A DNA stretch of 64,000 nucleotides from Lewinella sp. JB7. Lineage in GTDB: Bacteria > Bacteroidota > Bacteroidia > Chitinophagales > Saprospiraceae. The position numbers were made by a program, and so were the translations under genes. The stretch is taken from positions 434,001-498,000 of the forward strand of contig NZ_JANCTD010000003.1 in assembly GCF_024297185.1 (NCBI RefSeq), in the 5' to 3' direction. Of the stretch, positions 16,744 through 25,085 are shown one piece after another. Under the pieces are notes generated by a model, which was not told the DNA's origin, did no database searches, and was given only the letters and a program-made list of their open reading frames with translations. Positions within the stretch are counted from its first letter, which is position 1; each line of letters starts with the position of its first letter.

Positions 16744-17853
16744 ATGAAGGGAGCACGCGATTGGCCGTGGCGGAAAATTCTACTGGTGGGCGGGCTCTAC
16801 CTGACCTTCGCGATCTTCTACATGTTGGCGCTCTACTTCGCCGTTCCTCCGGAGTACCGTCACGGGCTCAACTGGAGGATACTGTACCTCGACTATCCCC
16901 TCAAGGCGCTGTATACCCTGCCCATCTGGCTCCTTACGTTCCGCACCTTCGCCCACTGGAATCTGGTGTCGCGAGTCCTTCTCAATGTCGTCCTCCTTCC
17001 CGTGTGGGTGAAGGGCTGGCAGTGGTCGTACTACTGGCTCTGCGATGCTTACTTCGGGGGTGGCCACCTGGTGGGTTCCGGCGAGTGGTGGGACGTCTAC
17101 ATTCCGGCACTTTTTTACGTCCTACAGTTCGGCATTTTCCACTCGTGGACGTACTACCAGGACCTGCGGGTGGCGGAAGTGGGCCGGGCGGAAGCTTCCC
17201 GGATGGCCCTGCAGAGCGAACTTGACGCCCTGAAGGCACAACTCAATCCACACTTCCTCTATAATGCCTTCAACACCATCAGCGCGTCCACCGGTCCCGG
17301 GCAGGAGCGGACCCGCGACATGATCGCGCAGTTGAGCGATCTGTTCCGCTACCAGCTGCGGGCAAACCGGGAGCATCAGCTTACGCTGGCGTCGGAATTA
17401 GAATTCGTAACCGGCTACCTCGCCCTGGAACACGCCCGCTTCGGTGACCGACTGGCGTACACCGTCACGGTAGCCGATCCCGCGCTCTACCGGGCCCTCC
17501 TGCCCCCCCTGTTGCTCCAGCCCCTGGTGGAAAACGCCGTCCGTCACGGATTGTCATCCCTGGTGGAGGGGGGACACGTGTATATTGAAGTCCGGGCGAA
17601 GGCCGATCGTTTACAGTTCTCCGTCCGCGATGACGGGGCCGGTTTCGATCCCGCGCGGATCACCTACGGCTACGGCATTCGCAACACGCGTCGGCGCCTC
17701 GCTTTACTGTACCAGACCGACCTGAACGTCGTGAGTTCCCCCGGCCGGGGTACCCGCTGTACGTTCTCCATTCCTCTTGCCTATGCTCCGCAAAGTTTTA
17801 GTGATCGACGACGAACCACCCGCCCGCAGCCTCCTGCTGGAATACCTGAGTGA
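16744..17853 (+). CDS. LytS-type sensor histidine kinase
   Basis: 369 residues from the ATG at 16744. Four hydrophobic segments in the first 140 residues (LLVGGLYLTFAIFYMLALYF, YTLPIWLLTFRTF, LLNVVLLPVWVKG, IPALFYVLQFGIF) form an integral sensor region. Then comes the His_kinase domain with phospho-acceptor H170 in LKAQLNPHFLYNAFNTI, and an HATPase domain with N-box LLLQPLVENAVRHGL and G-boxes DDGAGFDP and YGYGIRNTRRRL. It autophosphorylates and passes phosphate to the LytTR regulator downstream. Its 3' end overlaps that gene by 71 bp in another frame, adding about 23 low-complexity residues beyond the normal C-terminus. Flanked by two paralogous receptors. Confidence 0.92.
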   Translation: MKGARDWPWRKILLVGGLYLTFAIFYMLALYFAVPPEYRHGLNWRILYLDYPLKALYTLPIWLLTFRTFAHWNLVSRVLLNVVLLPVWVKGWQWSYYWLCDAYFGGGHLVGSGEWWDVYIPALFYVLQFGIFHSWTYYQDLRVAEVGRAEASRMALQSELDALKAQLNPHFLYNAFNTISASTGPGQERTRDMIAQLSDLFRYQLRANREHQLTLASELEFVTGYLALEHARFGDRLAYTVTVADPALYRALLPPLLLQPLVENAVRHGLSSLVEGGHVYIEVRAKADRLQFSVRDDGAGFDPARITYGYGIRNTRRRLALLYQTDLNVVSSPGRGTRCTFSIPLAYAPQSFSDRRRTTRPQPPAGIPE

Positions 17854-18520
17854 CTACGCGGAGCTGATCGTCGTGGGGGAGGCCGCCAACGGAGTGGACG
17901 CCCTGCGCCTCATCGGGGAGCACCAACCGGAGATCATCTTTCTGGATATTCAGATGCCAGGTCTCACCGGCCTCGAAGTACTAGCCAGATTGGAGGAATT
18001 ACCGATGATCATCTTCACGACGGCCTACGACCAGTACGCCCTCGACGCTTTTGAATTGCACGCAGTCGATTACCTCCTCAAGCCCTATTCCCGGGCGCGA
18101 TTCGCGCGCGCCGTGGACCGGATCGCGGCCCGGAGTACCCTGCCGCAGGCCAACGTCGCCCGGCTGGCGCAACAACTGCGCGATGATTCCACGCGCTTCC
18201 CCGACCGCATCATGGTGCCGCGGGGCGGTAAATACGTCGCCCTGCCCGTCGCGGAGATTCTGTGCATCCGCGCCGACGGGGACTACTCCACGATCGTCAC
18301 CCGGGAACGCAGCTTCCTGAGTCAGTACAGCCTGAAGGAAACCGAGGGGCGGCTGGATCCAACCCAATTCCTACGCATTCACCGTTCGGCCATCGTAAAC
18401 CGGGATGCGATCGTGGAAATCTACCGGGAGGGACACGGTTACGACCTGGTCCTGCAGAACGGGGAACTCCTGCGGGCGAGCCGGAGCTACGCGGACGTGG
18501 TCAGGGATCTCCTCTTCTGA
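17783..18520 (+). CDS. LytTR-family response regulator
   Basis: 245 residues from the ATG at 17783. Receiver domain: acidic pair in VLVIDDEPPARS, phospho-acceptor D55 in IIFLDIQMPGLTG, IIFTTAYDQYALDAFELHAV and the conserved K in DYLLKPY. C-terminal LytTR DNA-binding domain (about 140-245): KYVALPVAEILCIRADGDYS, LKETEGRLDPTQFLRIHRSA, IVNRDAIVEI. Cognate partner of the overlapping kinase. It ends 9 bp before the stop of receptor 2 on the opposite strand. Probable targets are the neighbouring receptors or its own promoter, an inference from context. Confidence 0.94.
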   Translation: MLRKVLVIDDEPPARSLLLEYLSDYAELIVVGEAANGVDALRLIGEHQPEIIFLDIQMPGLTGLEVLARLEELPMIIFTTAYDQYALDAFELHAVDYLLKPYSRARFARAVDRIAARSTLPQANVARLAQQLRDDSTRFPDRIMVPRGGKYVALPVAEILCIRADGDYSTIVTRERSFLSQYSLKETEGRLDPTQFLRIHRSAIVNRDAIVEIYREGHGYDLVLQNGELLRASRSYADVVRDLLF

Positions 18521-18529
18521 CGCTCCCGT

Positions 18530-20962
18530 TTACTTGATCCGCCCGGCGGCCTCGTCGAGGCCCGTATCGCGACGCCGGCTCCTTACCTTCTGGTTACCGA
18601 AGTCGTAGCTCAGGCTGAGGCCCGCCCGGCGACTGTCGCGGCGCACGATCCCCTGGGTATAGAGGCCGTTAAAGTCACTTTCTCCCCGGATGATCGCGGT
18701 GTAGAAAATATCGTTGAACGTGAGCTTCGCGTTGAGTTGATTGCTCAGGAACTTGCGCTGCAGTCCCACGTTGACCACCCCCAGATCCTGGTACTCGAAG
18801 GTACCGCCGGAAATACCGGGTCCGAGGTACTGCCCGGTCAGCTCGGCCGTGAATCCCGCCGGGAGGGTGAAGGTATTCTGTAGTACGGCCCGGTAGTTGA
18901 GGAGCTGCACGTCGACTACTCCATCCTCGCCGTAATCCGCCTGATTATTGATGTGGCTCACGGCCGCGTTTGCGTAGGCACGCCACCAGCTCGTGAGCTG
19001 AAAGGGAGCGCTCGCGGTGAAGCTGTACACCTCCTGCTGGTTGAGATTGGCGTAAGTGATGAATCCGGCCTGGGGATTGATGGGATCCGGATTGAATAAC
19101 TGAGCGATCTGGTTGCTGGTGTGGCTGTAGGCGGCCTTGAAGTTGTACCGCTTTGCCAGGTTGAAACCGAGTTCCAAGTTGTTGGCGATTTCGGGCTGCA
19201 GAAAGGGATTGCCCCGTTCGTAACTGAGCTCGTTCAGCTGGACCCGGAAGGGATTGAGGACATTGTAGTCCGGTCGGTTGATCCGACGGCCGTAACGCAG
19301 GCTGAGCGCGTTGCCCGACACGAAGGTGTAGCTCAGTCCGGCGTTAGGAAACAGGCTCAGGTAATTGAAGTCTACCGGTGCTTCCTGCCCGACGTTGGCG
19401 AAGGGAAAGAGTCGCCCGGTGGCGTCGGTGACCTCCGCCCGTAGTCCGGCATTGTAGCTCAGGCGTTCACCGAGGGTGCCGTTATAGGCCAGGTAGGCGG
19501 CGCTGACGTTTTCCTCGTAGTTAAAGCGATTGCTGTTGTCCGTGATGAACTCCCGGTTTCCCCCAACTACATCGTAGAAGAGGAACGCGTTGTCGGTGCC
19601 GACGTGGGTAAACTTTGCTCCCGCGCTCGCCGCCCCCTGCCCTAAGGGAAAATTGTAGTCGAGCCGCGCCGTGTAGATGTCAATGTCGATCGGGGTGTCG
19701 AAGTAGTTATCGGAGACGCTCAGCAACTCCCCGTCGGGGCTGAAGTAGCGGTTGGGCTGATCGATCAGGTTATCGTTGCGGTAGCGGCCGTAGTCGAGAT
19801 CGACGTTCAGGTCGTGTCCGCCCGCGATGGCGAAATTGTAGTTCAGGTTGACCGTATTCTGGTTGTGGTCGCCGCGGTCTACTACCGAGGCCCGCAGGAT
19901 GCTGTCGGGTAGTGCCGCGCCGCCGATGGGCTTTGCTCCCAGCGTGTACACTTCGGTGCTGTTGACGACCCGGCGGTCACCGTTCTGAAACTGGCCGGTG
20001 TAGAGGACGCCCAGCGTGTGCCGTTTGCCGAGATAAAAATCGGCGCCGGCCCGCACGGCGGGGGTACGGGTGGAGGGGCGGCTCAGCAGGTTATCCACTA
20101 GGTAGAAGCCGTTCTGGGTACTGCGAAAATCGTTGTCGGTGTAGCTGTCGCTGGAGGTGAAATTGAGGCTACCGAACAGGTTCATGCGGCGGCTGCGGTA
20201 ATTGCCGCTCGCGTTGAGGGCGTAGACCGCGTACCGGCCCTGACTGCCCGAGGCGGAGAGCGTGCCGTTGGCGCCCTCGTTTTCCGCTTTTTTGAGCCGG
20301 ATATCGATGATGCCGGCGTTGCCCTCCGCTTCGTAGCGGGCTCCCGGGCTCGTGATGATCTCAATACGGTCCACCTGCTCGGCCGTGAGATTGCGCAGGT
20401 AGCTCGTCAGGTCTCCGCCGCTCAGGGGCACGCGTTTGCCGTTGACGTAGAGCAACACGCCGCTGCGGCCGAGCACGCCGATCTTATCGTTGATGTCGAC
20501 GTCCACTCCGGGGGCCTTACGCAGCAGATCGAGGGCATCGTTGCCGGCGGCATTGATGGTGCCCTGTACGTTAAACACGGTGCGGTCGGGCTTTACCTCG
20601 ACGAGGGCGCGGGTAGCCGTTACGGTAGCCTGATCGAGATCGATGCCTCCCGGCAGCAGGGACAGGGTACCCAGATTTACATCCTGGCGGATGGCAAGGC
20701 CGTTGCGGTGAAGATCGGGGGCACCGAGGTAGCTGATGACGACGTTGTAGACCGCTCCGGGCAGATTATGGATCCCGAAGCCACCGGCATCATCGGTCGT
20801 TTCGGCCTTGAACAGCGTGGAATCGGCGGCAGTATAGAGGGCTACGTTGGCGTAGGCGACGGCCTCTCCGTTGGCATCCTCCACCTGTCCGGTCAGGCTG
20901 AACTGGGCGCGGACGCAGGAGCAAAGGAGGAAGGCAAAAACGAAGAAAAGGGTGGGTTTCAT
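18530..20962 (-). CDS. outer-membrane receptor with carboxypeptidase-like N-domain (paralogue 2)
   Basis: 810 residues. Signal peptide MKPTLFFVFAFLLCSCVRAQ, carboxypeptidase-regulatory-like domain (FSLTGQVEDANGEAVAYANV), plug-like region with VFNVQGTINAAGN, LLRKAPGV and GARYEAEGNAGIIDIRLKK, and a C-terminal barrel ending SLSYDFGNQKV with a charged tail (RSRRRDTGLDEAAGRIK). It is colinear with receptor 1 over its whole length, including identical blocks in the plug and barrel, so the two arose by duplication. TonB-dependent import of an unknown ligand is the default guess; peptide- or protein-binding OMPs share this fold. Confidence 0.85.
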   Translation of the reverse strand: MKPTLFFVFAFLLCSCVRAQFSLTGQVEDANGEAVAYANVALYTAADSTLFKAETTDDAGGFGIHNLPGAVYNVVISYLGAPDLHRNGLAIRQDVNLGTLSLLPGGIDLDQATVTATRALVEVKPDRTVFNVQGTINAAGNDALDLLRKAPGVDVDINDKIGVLGRSGVLLYVNGKRVPLSGGDLTSYLRNLTAEQVDRIEIITSPGARYEAEGNAGIIDIRLKKAENEGANGTLSASGSQGRYAVYALNASGNYRSRRMNLFGSLNFTSSDSYTDNDFRSTQNGFYLVDNLLSRPSTRTPAVRAGADFYLGKRHTLGVLYTGQFQNGDRRVVNSTEVYTLGAKPIGGAALPDSILRASVVDRGDHNQNTVNLNYNFAIAGGHDLNVDLDYGRYRNDNLIDQPNRYFSPDGELLSVSDNYFDTPIDIDIYTARLDYNFPLGQGAASAGAKFTHVGTDNAFLFYDVVGGNREFITDNSNRFNYEENVSAAYLAYNGTLGERLSYNAGLRAEVTDATGRLFPFANVGQEAPVDFNYLSLFPNAGLSYTFVSGNALSLRYGRRINRPDYNVLNPFRVQLNELSYERGNPFLQPEIANNLELGFNLAKRYNFKAAYSHTSNQIAQLFNPDPINPQAGFITYANLNQQEVYSFTASAPFQLTSWWRAYANAAVSHINNQADYGEDGVVDVQLLNYRAVLQNTFTLPAGFTAELTGQYLGPGISGGTFEYQDLGVVNVGLQRKFLSNQLNAKLTFNDIFYTAIIRGESDFNGLYTQGIVRRDSRRAGLSLSYDFGNQKVRSRRRDTGLDEAAGRIK

Positions 20963-21282
20963 GTCGGTTTAGGTGTCAACGTCCAGCTGCAATGGGGATA
21001 AAGATAGACAAGCTAACCGTACTGGTGTACCAATTCAGGGATACCACGGTCGACCGATTGCTGATATATTAGTGGAATATTGTGCCGGCGTGGGCAGAGT
21101 TGTCGGTACTCTGACGAATTAAATAATTCCGCGGCCGAAGACTACTTTCGGCTACTGCAGTGTCATCAAAAGGAAATGGAATGACGGGCGTTCTGCGTGC
21201 TTAGCGGGTGTGGTGAGTGTGGTGTTATGCGGGGTTGGAGCCCCCCGGGGATGGTAAAGTAACGCTGGCTTATCTTGCCTCC
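20963..21282. other. intergenic region, no gene seen
   Basis: About 320 bp between the receptor 2 start (minus) and the MmcQ-like gene (plus). It is AT-richer near 21050-21130, where the receptor promoter should lie, and has a short hairpin at 21134-21152 (GCCGAA/TTCGGC). The last bases carry the TATCTTGC element annotated separately. Nothing coding is visible. Confidence 0.5.
21271..21278 (+). promoter_or_regulatory. variant -7 element TATCTTGC directly before the MmcQ-like gene
   Basis: TATCTTGC ends 4 nt before the GTG at 21283. If used, the transcript would start at or next to the start codon (leaderless). Confidence 0.4.
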
Positions 21283-21645
21283 GTGGACCTTAATACCTTT
21301 CTTACGTACTGCCTGACAAAAAAGGGCGTCACCGAGACCCTTCCCTTCGGCCCGGATACGCTGGTGATGAAGGTGGCGGGGAAGATGTTTGCCCTTACCG
21401 GACTGGACGAAACCGATTTTCGGCTCAACCTGAAGTGCGATCCCGAACGTGCCCTGCAACTGCGCGACCGCTACCCCGACGTGATCGTGCCCGGGTGCCA
21501 CATGAATAAGAAACACTGGAATACCATCTACGTGGAGCGTGGGGACTTAGCCGACGATCTGGTGCGGGAGCTCATCGACCACAGCTATGATCTGGTCGTA
21601 GCGTCGTTACCGAGGAAAGTCCGGCGGGAATGGGATCTAGCCTAG
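21283..21645 (+). CDS. MmcQ/YjbR family protein
   Basis: 120 residues from the GTG at 21283; the frame continues to a GTG at 21217 but the family normally starts a few residues before TFLTYCLTKKGVTETLPFG, as here. Motifs: FGPDTLVMKVAGKMFAL and LNLKCDPERALQLRDRYP, followed by PGCHMNKKHWNTI, which together define MmcQ/YjbR (a CyaY-like fold). Function poorly known; DNA binding has been proposed for relatives. It converges on the RluA-type gene with a 9-bp overlap. Confidence 0.88.
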   Translation: MDLNTFLTYCLTKKGVTETLPFGPDTLVMKVAGKMFALTGLDETDFRLNLKCDPERALQLRDRYPDVIVPGCHMNKKHWNTIYVERGDLADDLVRELIDHSYDLVVASLPRKVRREWDLA

Positions 21646-22356
21646 CTTCCCGAGTTGCTTGACCATGGCCCGCATATCCTTTGGCAGGTCGACCTGGAAG
21701 TGCATCCATTCCTCAGTGACGGGGTGGGTGAAACCGAGGCGGGAGGCGTGTAGCGGAACCCGGGAAAGCAGCGGCCGCTCTACCTCGTGTTTGCCCTTAT
21801 TGTAGCGACGTCCCTTGACCTCGGAGAGCAAAAACTCCGTCCGTTTGCCGTAGAAGGAATCGACGATCAGGGGGTGACCGATGTATGCGAGGTGGACCCG
21901 GATCTGGTGGGTACGTCCGGTGAAGATCTGTACCCCAACGAGGCTGAAGCGCCCGAGGGTTTCCATGACCTTATAGTCGGTGCGGGCGAACTTTCCGTTG
22001 CGGTTGGTGACCATCATCTGGCCCACCTTGCTGGGGTGCGGCGCGATGGGCTCATCGATGGTGCCTTCCTCCGGTTCGGGATTGCCGTCGACGAGCGCGA
22101 GGTACACCTTCTCTACATCGCGGGCCTCGAACTGCATGCTCAGTGACCGGTGAGCCTCCGGAGTACGCGCGAAAACCAGCACGCCCGTGGTGGGCCGGTC
22201 GAGCCGGTGAACGGGGATGATGTTCCCGAACCGCTCCGCCAGCAGATGCTTCAGATTCGGCAGATCGGGATCATGGCGATCGGGTACGGTCAGCACGTCG
22301 GCGGGCTTGTCAACGACGATGAGGTGATCGTCTTGGTGCAGAATGGACAACTTCAT
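21637..22356 (-). CDS. RluA-family pseudouridine synthase (copy 1)
   Basis: 239 residues with no S4 domain. Catalytic motif HRLDRPTTGVLVFAR with the aspartate nucleophile, start motif LIVVDKPADVLTVP, and the C-terminal GRTHQIRVHLAYIGHPLIVD signature. It isomerises uridine in rRNA or tRNA; the exact site cannot be predicted. A minus-strand TACCTTGC element at 22361-22368 ends 4 nt before the ATG. A palindromic repeat cluster (22377-22472) lies just upstream. A second, different RluA-type gene is at 57742. Confidence 0.9.
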   Translation of the reverse strand: MKLSILHQDDHLIVVDKPADVLTVPDRHDPDLPNLKHLLAERFGNIIPVHRLDRPTTGVLVFARTPEAHRSLSMQFEARDVEKVYLALVDGNPEPEEGTIDEPIAPHPSKVGQMMVTNRNGKFARTDYKVMETLGRFSLVGVQIFTGRTHQIRVHLAYIGHPLIVDSFYGKRTEFLLSEVKGRRYNKGKHEVERPLLSRVPLHASRLGFTHPVTEEWMHFQVDLPKDMRAMVKQLGKLG

Positions 22357-22360
22357 GCGC

Positions 22361-22368
22361 GCAAGGTA
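22361..22368 (-). promoter_or_regulatory. variant -7 element TACCTTGC directly before RluA copy 1
   Basis: On the minus strand TACCTTGC is followed by GCGC and then the ATG (22356). This is the same 4-nt spacing as at 21271 and 63665, suggesting a leaderless transcript. Confidence 0.4.
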
Positions 22369-22376
22369 AGCCCCCC

Positions 22377-22472
22377 GGTTGGACGGCTATAGCGGTTGGA
22401 CGGGGTGACACCGTTGGACGGTCCCCCACCGTCCGACGGCTATAGCGGTCCGACGGCTATAGCCGTCGGACG
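22377..22472. repeat. dispersed palindromic repeat, copy A
   Basis: A cluster of inverted and direct repeats built from the words TTGGACGGT, ACCGTCCRA and CGGCTATAGC. The 50-bp core (22414-22463) differs at one position from 52260-52309. It contains a 9-bp stem with a CCCCC loop, then near-tandem 17-bp CGGCTATAGCGGTCCGA units; GGCTATAGCC is itself palindromic. An outer pair GGGGTGAC (22402-22409) and GTCACCCC (22477-22484) brackets the core. It lies between the RluA promoter and the dipeptidase stop. No transposase is associated; it is REP/MITE-like. Confidence 0.85.
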
Positions 22473-22473
22473 C

Positions 22474-23568
22474 TTAGTCACCCCCCAGCACCGCCCCCAG
22501 TACCCGCATCCAATTTCCCGACAGTACCTTCTCCCGGTCGACTCGCGCATAGCCCCTTCGCGCCAGTATCGCATCGAGGTGGCGCAGGTCGGCGATAGTA
22601 TCCAGATCGCAGGGCGACTGCTCCGTTCCGAACAGACCGTCCAGGTCGCTACCAATACCCACGTGGTCGCAGTTGCCGGCCAACTGACAGACGTGGTCCA
22701 GGTGATCCACTACCCGTTCGAGCCGAATATCCAGCTGCCGGGGGTCATCGGTTCCGCGCACGTAGCCCGGATGCAGCATCCAGGCATCCAGGGCCCCGCC
22801 CAGTACGCCGCCACGGGCAATGACCTGGCGGATCTGATCGTCGCTGAACTGCCGCTGACCCGGAACAAGTGCCCGACAATTCTGGTGACTGGCGATAACA
22901 GGGCCGCCGTATAGCTCCAGAGCCTCAAAGAAGCCTTCATCGGTCAGGTGGGTCACGTCCAGCAGTATACGCAGGGTCTCCATTTCGCGTAGCAGCTCCC
23001 GGCCCGCCGGCGTAAGGCCACCGCCACCGGATCCCGTTCCCGCAGCGTACCGGCCCGGACCGAAGTGCGCCGGTCCTACGGACCTTAACCCCTGGGCATA
23101 GTACCGGTGCAGGTGGTCGAGACCGACAATCGAGTCCGCTCCCTCCAGGGCAAGGACGTAGCCGACGGGCTTCGTCTCATGATCCGCACCCTCCCACTGT
23201 GTGACGTGACTATCTAATCCGGCCCGGTCGGATATCTTTACCATCTCACCCTGCCGCTCCATCTCCCGGTACCACGCCACCTGCCGCTGCCCGTCCGCCC
23301 AGGCCTGCGCCGGTGAATGCCAGCCGGGCAGCCGCACGGAGGAAGTTCCCGTTTTGGGGTCGTCCACCCGGGCAATGATGGTAGCAAAGACCAGCCCCAC
23401 CCCGCCCCGCCGCAATTCCGGCAGCGCGACGGTTCCCCGCCCGCGATCGGGGTGATCCGTATAGTCAAGTGCCCGCTCGCGCTCCCGAAGGAGGGCCACC
23501 GGTTGGGTCAGATCGCGGTTATACGCCAGGGCATTGGTCGCCAGGTCGAGGTGGGCATCGATGATCAC
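22474..23568 (-). CDS. membrane dipeptidase (peptidase M19 family)
   Basis: 364 residues. Metal-binding motifs of the renal-dipeptidase family are all present: DAHLDLA at the N-terminus, the bridging glutamate in VLALEGADS, histidines in LLDVTHL and VIASHQN, and the GIGSDLDG aspartate. M19 enzymes hydrolyse dipeptides, often with a D-residue at the C-terminal position, and some act on other amide bonds. No signal peptide, so cytoplasmic. Last gene of a four-gene operon, 3 bp after the D-threonine-aldolase-like gene, which suggests it supplies D-amino acids to that enzyme. Confidence 0.9.
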   Translation of the reverse strand: MIIDAHLDLATNALAYNRDLTQPVALLRERERALDYTDHPDRGRGTVALPELRRGGVGLVFATIIARVDDPKTGTSSVRLPGWHSPAQAWADGQRQVAWYREMERQGEMVKISDRAGLDSHVTQWEGADHETKPVGYVLALEGADSIVGLDHLHRYYAQGLRSVGPAHFGPGRYAAGTGSGGGGLTPAGRELLREMETLRILLDVTHLTDEGFFEALELYGGPVIASHQNCRALVPGQRQFSDDQIRQVIARGGVLGGALDAWMLHPGYVRGTDDPRQLDIRLERVVDHLDHVCQLAGNCDHVGIGSDLDGLFGTEQSPCDLDTIADLRHLDAILARRGYARVDREKVLSGNWMRVLGAVLGGD

Positions 23569-23571
23569 GGG

Positions 23572-24687
23572 CTAAACGCTTATGCGCCGGTCCCGTGCCA
23601 CGACCCGCCACGGCTCCCCCACCCGACCCTCGGTTACCGGCAGGATCTCTTCGTATAGATTGACCGTAGTGCAGACGTGGCTGGGCACCGCGTAAAAGGG
23701 ATCTCCGACGGTGTAATTAGTAGTATCCGGTACGCGCAACACGAGGTGCTCCTCCCACTGCCCCATTACCTCGTAGCTCGGGATTTCGGGGAAGTACATA
23801 CGGGGTTGCGCCTTGTCCGGCGACACCGCTTTCGACCCCAGATCAAAACAGAGCGTACGCTCGTCGACAACCGATAACACCCGCGTTATCACCAGGGCGG
23901 CCGGATCGAATTTCCATTCCCCGAACACTTCGCCGTACCCCGCATCCCAGAGGAAAAAGGTACCCGGACTGACCCACACCCGCGGCCGCCCGACGTAGAA
24001 CGGAAAGTTGGGTGAGCCCGCCACGACGATTTCGAGTTCGGTACCGAGCAAGGCTTCCGCCGAAGCGCGCAGTTGCAGCACTTCGTCCAGGATCGCTTCC
24101 GCCCGGCGACGGCGGACACCCTCCTCCGCGTCCCGTAAATGGCCGTCGTAAACGTGGAAGCCTTTGATCATCAGACCGGTCAGACTTTCCATCCTCCGCA
24201 ACAGTTCCGGTACATCAGAGGGTTTCACGCCGGTCCGGTCCATCCCGACGTTCAGGTCGAGGTATACGGGTAACAGATCATCCGCAAAACAGTCCGCGGC
24301 CACCCGGGCGCTGTCGGCATTATCGATCAGGCTCGCAAATTCCGTGGCCGGAAACAGTCGTCGCAATTGCCGCCAGCGGCGGGCCTTGGTCGCGGAGAGC
24401 TGGTAGCTCAGCAGCACCCTTTCGGCTCCGGCCTGACCGAGCAACTCCCCCTCACTTACGGTACTGCACTTGAACCGGGTTATGCCCCGGCCCAGCGCCA
24501 TATCGGCCACCTCCCGGCATTTCACTGTTTTGATGTGGGGCTGCAGGCAGTGCCCTCCGTCCGTCGCCGTCAGGGTCAGGGCGCGATCGATGTTGCCGGC
24601 GATGACATCCGGAAACACCAGGAGCGCCGGCGAATCGATAGCCGCAGGGTTAGTTACCTTATAGCGTTCGTCCGGCACCCACTTCAC
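23572..24687 (-). CDS. D-threonine aldolase / D-serine dehydratase-like PLP enzyme
   Basis: 371 residues from the GTG at 24687, which overlaps the ridA stop (GTGA); the longer open frame to 24870 lies inside ridA. Fold-type III PLP barrel: LLVFPDVIAGNIDRAL, probable PLP lysine K53 in LQPHIKTVK, FHVYDGHLRD, and VVAGSPNFPFY. The C-terminal beta domain has the HVCTTVNLYEE motif, whose His and Cys bind the metal in D-threonine aldolase and DSD-type D-serine dehydratase. It probably cleaves or deaminates a beta-hydroxy-D-amino acid; the 2-aminoacrylate made by a dehydratase would explain the adjacent RidA. Aldolase versus dehydratase cannot be decided here. Confidence 0.82.
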   Translation of the reverse strand: MKWVPDERYKVTNPAAIDSPALLVFPDVIAGNIDRALTLTATDGGHCLQPHIKTVKCREVADMALGRGITRFKCSTVSEGELLGQAGAERVLLSYQLSATKARRWRQLRRLFPATEFASLIDNADSARVAADCFADDLLPVYLDLNVGMDRTGVKPSDVPELLRRMESLTGLMIKGFHVYDGHLRDAEEGVRRRRAEAILDEVLQLRASAEALLGTELEIVVAGSPNFPFYVGRPRVWVSPGTFFLWDAGYGEVFGEWKFDPAALVITRVLSVVDERTLCFDLGSKAVSPDKAQPRMYFPEIPSYEVMGQWEEHLVLRVPDTTNYTVGDPFYAVPSHVCTTVNLYEEILPVTEGRVGEPWRVVARDRRISV

Positions 24688-25076
24688 GACCGCGGCAGCT
24701 TGGCGATCACGTCGATCTCGACCTTGATGCCGTTTTGGAGGCCGGACTGTACCGTCGTGCGGGCGGGTCGTACGCCGCTGAAGTAACTGGCGTACACTTC
24801 GTTGAACCGACCGAAGTCGTTGCTGTCCGCCAGGTGCACCGTACTTTTCATGACGTTGTCGAGCGTGCATCCCGCCGCCTCCAGGATGGCCTTAATGTTA
24901 TCCAGCGTCTGCCGCGTTTCTTCCTCGATCGTCCCCAGCTGGTAGGTTTTGGTCTTGAAGTCGATGGGTGTTTGTCCGCTCACGAAGAGCAGGTCTCCGC
25001 ACACGAGTCCGTCGGAATAGGCACCGGTACTAAAATCTTCCGCGCGGTCGGGATGGGTAATGCGTTGTTTTTCCAT
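24684..25076 (-). CDS. RidA family enamine/imine deaminase
   Basis: 130 residues, normal length. Family motifs: GAYSDGLVCGDLLFVSGQTP, ETRQTLDNIKAILEAAGCTL, the catalytic-site arginine in GVRPARTTVQ, and KVEIDVIA at the C-terminus. It hydrolyses reactive enamine/imine intermediates such as 2-aminoacrylate released by PLP-dependent dehydratases. It lies 9 bp after the FAH gene and overlaps the next PLP-enzyme gene by 4 bp. Confidence 0.93.
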   Translation of the reverse strand: MEKQRITHPDRAEDFSTGAYSDGLVCGDLLFVSGQTPIDFKTKTYQLGTIEEETRQTLDNIKAILEAAGCTLDNVMKSTVHLADSNDFGRFNEVYASYFSGVRPARTTVQSGLQNGIKVEIDVIAKLPRS

Positions 25077-25085
25077 GGTACGATA

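Noticed and set aside
22396-22914. Short open frame beginning in the palindromic repeat (similar one at 52167)
   Set aside because: Shared peptide comes from the dispersed repeat; it overlaps the dipeptidase gene antisense and has no family features.
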